From an uncultured Campylobacter sp. (lineage in GTDB: Bacteria > Campylobacterota > Campylobacteria > Campylobacterales > Campylobacteraceae): a DNA stretch of 6,331 bases. Made by a program: the position numbers and the translations under genes. Below are positions 1 to 5,208 of this stretch, one piece after another (position 1 is the first letter of the stretch; each line of letters begins with the position of its first letter). The notes below the pieces were generated by a model. The model saw only the letters and a list, made by a program, of their open reading frames with translations. It searched no databases and had not been told where the DNA came from. Location: NCBI RefSeq assembly GCF_938040115.1, contig NZ_CALHXD010000161.1, positions 1 through 6,331 on the forward strand, in the 5' to 3' direction.

Positions 1-1685
1 CGGCGGTGATCAAAAACGGCGGCTACACGCTAGCAAACGCGAAAGTCACTATCGTGCCAAAGCCGGACGGTCAGGTTATCAGCTATAAAGTCGCCGACAA
101 GCACCTGCGCACGCACGGCGGAATTCCGGTTTTCGGACTATATCCGGACTATCAAAACACCGTCGAGGTCGAGTATGATAAAATTTATAAAGGTGGGACC
201 GAGCACGTAAAGGAAACCTATAAAATTTACGCTCCGGCGATCTATTTGGAGAGCTCGGGCATGCCGTCTCAAAAGGGCGCGCTGTTTGATAAAATCGAGG
301 TCGTAAAGGCTCCGAGCGCTAAATTTGCTAACCGCCTCTACTATGTAAATAACTTCGTAAATAAAACGGGCAAAGGCACCAAGGTCGTGTGGAACAACCC
401 CGCAGGCGGCGCGATCGAGTGGAACTACAGCCCGAACAACTTCGTGCTAGACACCAAAGGCGAAGTGCGCTGGTATCTGGAGCCGAGTAAAATTTACGAC
501 CTCAAGCAGCCGTTTAGCGCGGGCGTCATGATGGGCTTTAAGCAAAACGACGACGGCGCGATGACGTGGGGATATGGCCAGCGATATGCCAAATACGACA
601 TAATGGGGCGCGAAATTTTTAACCGCGAGCTGCCTGCTGGCTACAACGACTTCTCGCACTCCATGGACGTAGCGCAAAACGGACACTACTTCCTCCGCGC
701 GGCAAACGCCAACTATAAACGCGCCGACGGTAAAAACGTCCGCACCGTGCGCGACGTCATCGTCGAGGTCGATCGCGACGGCAACGTCGTGGATGATTTT
801 AGACTATATGAAATTTTAGATCCGTATCGCGACATCGTGCTAAAAACGCTTGATCAGGGCGCGGTGTGCCTAAATATCGACGCTAGCAAGGCGGGCCACA
901 CCGCGAGCACGGACGAGCTAGCCGCGATGGATACGAACGAAAAATGGGGCGACATCGTAGGCTCGGGCCCTGGACGCAACTGGGCGCACGTAAATAGCGT
1001 GGACTACGACCCAAGCGACGATAGTATCATCATCTCCAGCCGCCACCAAGACGCCGTCATCAAGATCGGCCGCGACAAAAAAGTCAAATGGATAATGGGC
1101 GCGCACAAGGGCTGGAAGGATCAGTTTAAGGGCTACTTGCTCCAGCCGGTAGATAAAGACGGCAAAAAGATCGTCTGCGAGGACGAATACTCAAAATGCC
1201 CGGGATATGAGAGCGAGAAGGGTGGATTTGACTGGCAGTGGACGCAGCATACGGCATTTCGCATCGATAGCAAGTCCAAAAAGGGCGTAGTGTATCTCAC
1301 CGTCTTTGACAACGGCGACACCCGCGGCATGGAGCAGCCTGCGATGGCGGGTATGAAATACTCCCGCGCGGTCGTCTATAAAATCGACGAAAAAGCTAAA
1401 ACCGTCGAGCAGGTCTGGGAATACGGCAAACAGCGCGGCAGCGAGTGGTACAGCTCGGTTACTTCGCTCGCGCAGTATCAGGATGACCTTGATAGCGTGA
1501 TGGTTTACTCGGCGGTTGCCGGCATGCAGTTTGACATCGCCAAAGGCCGCCCGGTCGGCGTGCCTAGCCCGCATATCAACGAGTTTGAATGGGGCGCAAA
1601 AGAGCCGTCAATCGAAATCAAAATGACCAATGCGATGGGCTATCAGGCGTTTCCGTTTAGTCTAGAAAAGGCGTTTGAAAAGTAA
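1..1685 (+). CDS. assT: Arylsulfate sulfotransferase (AssT/AstA), 5'-truncated by window edge
   Basis: Periplasmic enzyme that moves sulfate from one phenolic sulfate ester to another phenol without PAPS, through a sulfo-histidine intermediate. The frame is open to the left edge (first full codon at 3-5), so the GTG at 6 is internal. About 560 codons are present against roughly 600 in the family, so the signal peptide and first part of the N-terminal beta-sandwich lie upstream. Counting the GTG as residue 1, residues 1 to about 95 are the rest of that N-terminal domain and the remainder is the six-bladed propeller (Arylsulfotrans family). By alignment from memory to E. coli AssT, the active-site set is complete: H218 in FSHSMD, H328 in NWAHVNS, R346 in SSRHQD and the sulfated H415 in WTQHTA. 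C391 and C398 match the disulfide pair made by DsbA/DsbL in E. coli. In Campylobacter the gene is called astA. No frameshift is seen. A hairpin follows the TAA. Confidence 0.93.
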   Translation, partial: AVIKNGGYTLANAKVTIVPKPDGQVISYKVADKHLRTHGGIPVFGLYPDYQNTVEVEYDKIYKGGTEHVKETYKIYAPAIYLESSGMPSQKGALFDKIEVVKAPSAKFANRLYYVNNFVNKTGKGTKVVWNNPAGGAIEWNYSPNNFVLDTKGEVRWYLEPSKIYDLKQPFSAGVMMGFKQNDDGAMTWGYGQRYAKYDIMGREIFNRELPAGYNDFSHSMDVAQNGHYFLRAANANYKRADGKNVRTVRDVIVEVDRDGNVVDDFRLYEILDPYRDIVLKTLDQGAVCLNIDASKAGHTASTDELAAMDTNEKWGDIVGSGPGRNWAHVNSVDYDPSDDSIIISSRHQDAVIKIGRDKKVKWIMGAHKGWKDQFKGYLLQPVDKDGKKIVCEDEYSKCPGYESEKGGFDWQWTQHTAFRIDSKSKKGVVYLTVFDNGDTRGMEQPAMAGMKYSRAVVYKIDEKAKTVEQVWEYGKQRGSEWYSSVTSLAQYQDDLDSVMVYSAVAGMQFDIAKGRPVGVPSPHINEFEWGAKEPSIEIKMTNAMGYQAFPFSLEKAFEK

Positions 1686-1691
1686 AATTGA

Positions 1692-1727
1692 GCGGCTCCC
1701 GGCCGGTGCGCTTTGGGGCCGCCTTTT
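1692..1727 (+). terminator. Probable rho-independent terminator of assT
   Basis: Six bases after the assT stop, GCGGCTCC (1692-1699) pairs with GGGGCCGC (1715-1722): an 8-bp GC-rich stem with one G-U pair and a 15-nt loop, followed by CTTTT. The T-run is short and the loop contains the palindrome CCGGCCGG (1699-1706), which could compete for pairing. The position straight after a stop makes termination the simplest reading. Confidence 0.6.
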
Positions 1728-1746
1728 GGTAAATTTGGATTTTTGC

Positions 1747-1794
1747 GCTTGCGACCGGGTTAAATTTGCCCGCTCAAATTGATGGGTCGCAGGC
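1747..1794. repeat. Nested inverted repeat in the assT-DUF3737 gap
   Basis: GCTTGCGACC (1747-1756) pairs with GGTCGCAGGC (1785-1794): ten base pairs including one G-U. Inside it lies a second hairpin, AATTTG (1763-1768) with CAAATT (1775-1780) around a 6-nt loop. Transcribed, this gives a two-stage stem with internal loops. It has no T-run after it, so it is a poor terminator. It may be a structured RNA segment or an intergenic repeat unit. Only the pairing is seen; the role is unknown. Confidence 0.45.
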
Positions 1795-1919
1795 TTTAAA
1801 TTTGGATCAAATTTGACGCCCTCCCGCACCCGCTCGGATACGGCAAATTTGACCGCAAAAGGTAAAATTTAGGCTCGCGTTTCCATCCTTTGCGCTAGTC
1901 TAAATCTTACCTTTTCCTG

Positions 1920-1975
1920 CCAAGCGTTTGGGAAAATAGGACTCCGAAAGACAATAGTAATGCCTAAACGCTTGG
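1920..1975. repeat. Long inverted repeat with 30-nt loop
   Basis: Arms CCAAGCGTTTGGG (1920-1932) and CCTAAACGCTTGG (1963-1975) pair over 13 bp with a single G-U and no bulge, around a 30-nt loop. ATTTT follows on the + strand. It is the strongest secondary structure in the window. It lies well clear of both genes, about 235 bp past the assT stop and 120 bp before the next start. A terminator of a short unannotated transcript, a small structured RNA or a recombination or binding palindrome are all possible. The loop is long for a terminator. Confidence 0.6.
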
Positions 1976-1991
1976 ATTTTCGTTACTGCTT

Positions 1992-2070
1992 AAATTTACC
2001 CGTTTGCTTCATAAATTTAGCTTTGAATTTTCAAATTTACACCCTTGTTGCCGTAAAACCGATATAATCT
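1992..2070 (+). promoter_or_regulatory. Sigma-70 promoter for the DUF3737 gene
   Basis: A perfect TATAAT lies at 2063-2068, which would start transcription near 2075 and leave a leader of about 20 nt before the ATG at 2095. No good -35 box sits 16-18 bp upstream; TTTACA at 2036-2041 is 21 bp away. This fits Campylobacter, where sigma-70 promoters rely on the -10 element and periodic AT-tracts. Here AAATTT tracts at 1992, 2013 and 2033 are spaced 21 and 20 bp, two helical turns, and the -10 comes 30 bp later. Confidence 0.65.
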
Positions 2071-2094
2071 ACATAAAAAACGGCGGAGGCGAAA

Positions 2095-2934
2095 ATGCAA
2101 AAATTTGTCGAGCAAAAATTTATCGGCGAGCGCGCGATGTTTGGCACAAAAGATGCGGAGTTTGAGCGGTGCGGGTTCGCAGAGGGTGAGTCGCCGCTAA
2201 AGCACGGGCAAAATTTGCGCCTAAAAAACTGCACTTTCGAGTGGAAATATCCACTGTGGTACACCAAAAACGTCGCCGTGGAGGACGGATTTTTACTGCA
2301 AATGGCGCGCGCAGGCATCTGGTACGCGCAGGACGTTAGCTTTAAAGATACGCTAATCCAGGCGCCAAAATCCTTCCGCAGGTGCCAAAACGTGAGGCTA
2401 GAAAACGTAAATTTGACCCAGGCCGAGGAGACGCTGTGGAGCTGTGAGGACGTGGAGATAAAAAACGTCTGCGCGCGCGGGGATTATTTTGCGATGAACT
2501 GCGAAAACGTGCGCGTTTACGGGCTAAATTTGGACGGGAACTACGGCTTTGACGGCTGCAAAAATCTGCTCGTCGAGGATAGCAAACTACTTAGCAAAGA
2601 CGCCTTTTGGAACTGCGAGAACGTGACCGTGCGAAATAGCTTTATAAGCGGCGAATACCTCGCGTGGAACAGCAAAAACGTGACCTTTGAAAACTGCGTG
2701 ATAGAGAGCTTGCAAGGGCTTTGCTACGTGCAAAATCTCGTGCTGCGCGGCTGCCAGACGCTAGATACGACGCTAGCCTTTGAGTACTCAAGCGTGGACG
2801 CTGAAATTTTAGGCGGCATAGCTAGCGTGAAAAACCCACTTTCAGGCGCGATAAGGGCGCAAGAAATAGGCGAAATAATAATGCAAAAAGAGTGCATAGA
2901 TCTGGCCGCTACTAGGATAATTTTAGAAAAATAA
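2095..2934 (+). CDS. DUF3737 family right-handed beta-helix protein
   Basis: Protein of 279 residues matching the DUF3737 family along its full length (GERAMFG near the start, then GESPLK, KYPLW, the FWNCENVTV type repeats and FEYSSVDAEI). The family has no established function that I know of; pectate-lyase-like beta-helices often bind or cut carbohydrate, but that is only an analogy. The repeat is directly visible: an N/D-V/L-x-hydrophobic strand recurs at residues 40, 59, 80, 99, 119, 138, 157, 176, 195 and 214, almost always 19-20 apart, which would be ten helix rungs. Five consecutive rungs carry Cys two residues earlier (C97, C117, C136, C155, C174). No signal peptide or membrane segment is seen, so it is probably cytoplasmic. 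The start is fixed by GGAGG at 2085-2089, five bases before ATG. It appears monocistronic, with its own TATAAT promoter and a weak hairpin after the stop. Confidence 0.88.
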   Translation: MQKFVEQKFIGERAMFGTKDAEFERCGFAEGESPLKHGQNLRLKNCTFEWKYPLWYTKNVAVEDGFLLQMARAGIWYAQDVSFKDTLIQAPKSFRRCQNVRLENVNLTQAEETLWSCEDVEIKNVCARGDYFAMNCENVRVYGLNLDGNYGFDGCKNLLVEDSKLLSKDAFWNCENVTVRNSFISGEYLAWNSKNVTFENCVIESLQGLCYVQNLVLRGCQTLDTTLAFEYSSVDAEILGGIASVKNPLSGAIRAQEIGEIIMQKECIDLAATRIILEK

Positions 2935-2958
2935 CGGCACGTTTTGCCGGCGGCTTTT
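2935..2958 (+). terminator. Weak hairpin after the DUF3737 gene
   Basis: Directly after the TAA, CGGCA (2935-2939) pairs with TGCCG (2945-2949) around a 5-nt loop. The run TTTT comes at 2955-2958 after five further GC-rich bases. The stem is short and the T-run displaced, so this is only a possible intrinsic terminator. Confidence 0.35.
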
Positions 2959-3168
2959 ATGAGTTTTTGTTTCGTTTGCCTGTAACTGCAAGCAGAGGCT
3001 TTTGTGGCGCCTTGGCCGCAAAAACCGTAGCGACGTTAAAAATGATCTCGCGATGCTTCGCCTTTTTTTCTTACGCTCAAATTTGGAATTAGCTTTTAAA
3101 TCCAAGCAACGCTTCAAATTTGGCCCCAAACAAGAAATTATTATTTCGTTTAAATTTTGCCGCCGGCT
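2942..3168. repeat. Pair of near-identical 14-mers bounding about 200 bp
   Basis: TTTTGCCGGCGGCT (2942-2955) and TTTTGCCGCCGGCT (3155-3168) match at 13 of 14 positions as direct repeats. Their cores, GCCGGCGGC (2946-2954) and GCCGCCGGC (3159-3167), are also perfect 9-bp inverted repeats of each other. The segment between them holds no gene. This could be a small non-autonomous element, a long-range stem or coincidence in GC-rich DNA. Confidence 0.3.
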
Positions 3169-3260
3169 AGAGTCGCTTATATATAGCTCCTTTATCCTTG
3201 CCCATCTACTTTGCTTGCGGCATTATCGCTCTATGTTTAAATATGAAGCCGAATTTTGAG

Positions 3261-3284
3261 ATTTAAGCCGTTTTTGGCTTAAAT
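3261..3284. repeat. Perfect 9-bp hairpin upstream of the unknown gene
   Basis: ATTTAAGCC (3261-3269) and GGCTTAAAT (3276-3284) are exact reverse complements around a 6-nt loop, GTTTTT. No real T-run follows, so termination is uncertain. It lies 46 bp before the start of the gene at 3331, so it could be an operator or part of its 5' leader. Confidence 0.5.
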
Positions 3285-3330
3285 TACTCCTTTAAACTAA
3301 AGAATTAAATTATTTAAATAAGGAAAAAAT

Positions 3331-4170
3331 ATGTCGTTTTTTGAAAAATTAAAGCTAGCTTTTTACACGATTTGTCGCCCCGAAAAGCTTATTTCGTTTA
3401 GGCTTGAAAAGCCCGATCCGCGCTACACGCGCGAAGCGAATTTTACCCTAAAATACGGTATCCTTCGCGCTCATCAAAATATGGACGCCGTCACGATCGC
3501 CTACGACCGCCTGTGCGAACAATATGCTGGATTTAAGCCGCTTTTTATCATTGAAAACGCTCCGCAGTGCGAATACACGAATATGCATGCAAGCTCTAGT
3601 TACGAGATGCTGGACGAGGAGGAGTATAATGCGCAAAATCCGGACGCTCAAGACTTTCCGGCTGCGGAGTTTCGTTTGATGCTAAGTATCCTGCGCAACC
3701 CCGAATACAAGACGGAAGTTGGCCAATTTTACGGTAAATTTAGCCTAAATTATCCAGATAAATTAAAGGCGCTAGAATACCTCAATACCCGCGATTATAA
3801 CGCTCTTGACGAGGATATCGACGTTTATCTGTGTCCTTGCGAGCGCAGTACGGACGTATTTGCGAGAATGATTCAGGGGTATTTTGCCGATGATTTTGAA
3901 CCTGAGCAGACGTATGCGTTTATTTTGATGATGAACGAGCGATTCGGGTTTGAGTTTATCGGTATCGGCGCGACTCTGATGCTATTTTATCGCCGTAAAA
4001 ATTTAAGCGACGCCATGGCCGAGGAGCTACTGCAAGAGCTGGCTAAAATTTACGATACGCCTTACGAAGCGATCAAAAAAGCTCTGTGGCATAACGCGTT
4101 TGGCTCTCGTAAGACGCTCGTGCTACCGTTTGCCGAAAATATCGAAGACACCGTAGCGGATGAGCTGTAA
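3331..4170 (+). CDS. Hypothetical protein, 279 residues, unrecognised
   Basis: I do not recognise this family. The start is well supported: AGGA at 3321-3324 lies six bases before ATG, and the leader is AT-rich, as elsewhere in this window. The protein has no signal peptide and no convincing membrane segment; the short hydrophobic run near 209-220 (FIGIGATLMLFY) is too short, so it is probably cytoplasmic. It is acidic, with clusters DEEEY (95-99) and LDEDIDVY (159-166), and rich in Tyr and Phe. Cysteines are C15, C62, C80 and a CPC pair at C168/C170 (codons at 3832-3840). The C-terminal third looks mainly alpha-helical (residues 224-252 with ELLQELAKIY). Base composition and codon use are like its neighbours, so there is no sign of recent transfer. 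The gene stands alone between two intergenic regions; co-transcription with ilvE 115 bp downstream cannot be excluded. Real gene very likely, function unknown. Confidence 0.85.
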   Translation: MSFFEKLKLAFYTICRPEKLISFRLEKPDPRYTREANFTLKYGILRAHQNMDAVTIAYDRLCEQYAGFKPLFIIENAPQCEYTNMHASSSYEMLDEEEYNAQNPDAQDFPAAEFRLMLSILRNPEYKTEVGQFYGKFSLNYPDKLKALEYLNTRDYNALDEDIDVYLCPCERSTDVFARMIQGYFADDFEPEQTYAFILMMNERFGFEFIGIGATLMLFYRRKNLSDAMAEELLQELAKIYDTPYEAIKKALWHNAFGSRKTLVLPFAENIEDTVADEL

Positions 4171-4179
4171 AATCGGAGT

Positions 4180-4270
4180 AAATTTTGCCTAGCAAGCTCA
4201 AAATTTTAGGACGAAATCTTAAACATTACAAAATTTTAAAGAAATTTTAGCTACACTCAGCAAATTTTAT
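4180..4270 (+). promoter_or_regulatory. ilvE promoter region with phased A-tracts
   Basis: Five AAATTT tracts begin at 4180, 4201, 4231, 4242 and 4262, with spacings 21, 30, 11 and 20 bp, all close to whole helical turns, so curved DNA is expected. TACACT at 4252-4257, preceded by TTTTAGC, is the best -10 candidate and would give a start near 4264. TATAAA at 4268-4273 is a weaker alternative because it nearly touches the ribosome binding site. AAATTTTG (4180-4187) and CAAAATTT (4199-4206) also form an AT-rich 8-bp hairpin followed by TTTA (4205-4208, partly inside the right arm), a possible weak end for the preceding gene. Confidence 0.5.
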
Positions 4271-4285
4271 AAAAAAGGATGCCAA

Positions 4286-5200
4286 ATGAACCCTTCCGAA
4301 TTTATCTGGATGGATGGAAAATTAGTCAAATGGGAGGACGCTAAAGTCCACGTTTTAACCCACTCGCTTCACTATGCAAACGCCGTATTTGAGGGCACAA
4401 GAGCCTATATGACGGATAAAGGTTTAGCGATATTTCGCCTAAGCGATCACACCGCGCGCCTACTAAAATCAGCCAAAATGACGATCCTAAACGTCAAATA
4501 CACGCAAAAAGAGCTTGAAGACGCGCAAGTCGAGCTACTTCGCGCAAATAAATTTAAATCAAACGTCTATCTACGCCCGATCGTTTACCTAGGCTACGGC
4601 GTGATGGGTCTAGCTCACACCAAAGCTCCCGTAAATACGGCAATCGCCGCATGGGAGTGGGGTGCGTATCTAGGCGAAGAGGGGCTTAAAAAAGGCATCC
4701 GCGTGAAAATTTCAAGCTTTGCCAAACTAAACGTCGGCGGTCAAATGAGCCGCGCGAAATCAAGCTCGAACTACCTCTGCTCGCAAATGGCAAACTACGA
4801 AGCCAAAGAGGCGGGCTACGACGAGGCGTTGCTGCTTGATAGCGAGGGCTACATCTCGGAGGGGCCGGGCGAGTGCTTTTTCATCGTGGAAGACGGCGCG
4901 CTCATCACTCCTCCAAACGACAGCAGCCTAGCTAGCATCACGCAAGACACCGTCATCAAAATCGCTCGCGATCTAGACATCGAAGTGCGCAGAGAGCGCA
5001 TCACTCGCGACCGCGCATATACTGCGGACGAGGCGTTTTTCACGGGTACGGCGGCTGAGGTCACTCCGATAAGCAACATCGACAACCGCGTGATCGGCGC
5101 GGGCGAGCGCGGAGCGGTAACTAAACGCCTACAAGACGCGTATTTTGACGTAGTTTACGGACGCAATCCAAAATACGCCTCGATGCTAACTTACATTTAA
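4286..5200 (+). CDS. ilvE: Branched-chain amino acid aminotransferase
   Basis: PLP-dependent fold-type IV transaminase, 304 residues (E. coli IlvE is 309). It performs the last step of Val, Leu and Ile synthesis, and the first step of their breakdown, using glutamate/2-oxoglutarate in the cytoplasm. Seen in sequence: the N-terminal THSLHYANAVFEGTRAY segment with the substrate-site FEG (35-37) and R39; the Schiff-base lysine K158 in SRAKSSSNYLCS; GYISEGPGE, with E192 in the place of the E. coli glutamate that contacts the PLP ring nitrogen; ITPP at 207-210; and the phosphate-binding GTAAEVTP at 254-261. The HYANAVFEG stretch differs from the HYGTSVFEG of enterobacteria, but as I recall it is usual in Campylobacter. 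AAGGA at 4275-4279 lies six bases before ATG. There is no leader peptide or attenuator in the 115-bp upstream gap. The next gene starts 8 bp after the stop, so the two are almost certainly co-transcribed. Confidence 0.96.
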   Translation: MNPSEFIWMDGKLVKWEDAKVHVLTHSLHYANAVFEGTRAYMTDKGLAIFRLSDHTARLLKSAKMTILNVKYTQKELEDAQVELLRANKFKSNVYLRPIVYLGYGVMGLAHTKAPVNTAIAAWEWGAYLGEEGLKKGIRVKISSFAKLNVGGQMSRAKSSSNYLCSQMANYEAKEAGYDEALLLDSEGYISEGPGECFFIVEDGALITPPNDSSLASITQDTVIKIARDLDIEVRRERITRDRAYTADEAFFTGTAAEVTPISNIDNRVIGAGERGAVTKRLQDAYFDVVYGRNPKYASMLTYI

Positions 5201-5208
5201 GGAACGAA

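Larger units (their letters stand above)
2935..3330. other. Intergenic region without a supportable gene
   Basis: These 396 bp separate the DUF3737 gene from the unknown gene. An 85-codon + strand frame beginning at a TTG (3002-3259) and a 68-codon - strand frame (2923-3129) exist. Neither has a good ribosome binding site and neither translation resembles a protein; both are rich in basic and aromatic residues produced by AAATTT words. What it does hold: a weak hairpin at 2935-2949, near-identical GC-rich 14-mers at 2942 and 3155, AAATTT at 3079, 3116 and 3152, a T-rich stretch with TATATA near 3179, a perfect hairpin at 3261-3284 and the AT-rich leader of the next gene. Confidence 0.6.

Noticed and set aside
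6..8. GTG as the real start of the sulfotransferase
   Set aside because: The frame continues open to the window edge, no ribosome binding site can be seen, and the protein would lack its signal peptide and part of the N-terminal domain.
1191..1574. 127-codon - strand frame inside assT
   Set aside because: It lies wholly inside a strong coding gene on the other strand, as expected for the antisense of GC-rich codons.
1920..1975. Integron attC site
   Set aside because: GCCTAAAC and GTTTGGG only resemble the core sites; each has an extra base relative to RYYYAAC and GTTRRRY, and there is no integron cassette structure around it.
1686..2094. CRISPR array suggested by recurring AAATTTG words
   Set aside because: The shared word is only 6-8 bases, spacing is irregular (11 to 127 bp), and the same word occurs throughout the genes.
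2923..3129. Small - strand gene after the DUF3737 gene
   Set aside because: No start signal; it overlaps the 3' end of a clear gene, and the translation is rich in Lys and Arg without family resemblance.
3002..3259. Small + strand gene starting at TTG
   Set aside because: No ribosome binding site, rare start codon, and a low-complexity translation shaped by AAATTT words with no recognisable domain.
4171..4285. Attenuator or leader peptide for ilvE
   Set aside because: No short frame rich in Leu, Ile or Val codons and no alternative GC-rich stems; the gap is AT-rich and looks like a plain promoter.
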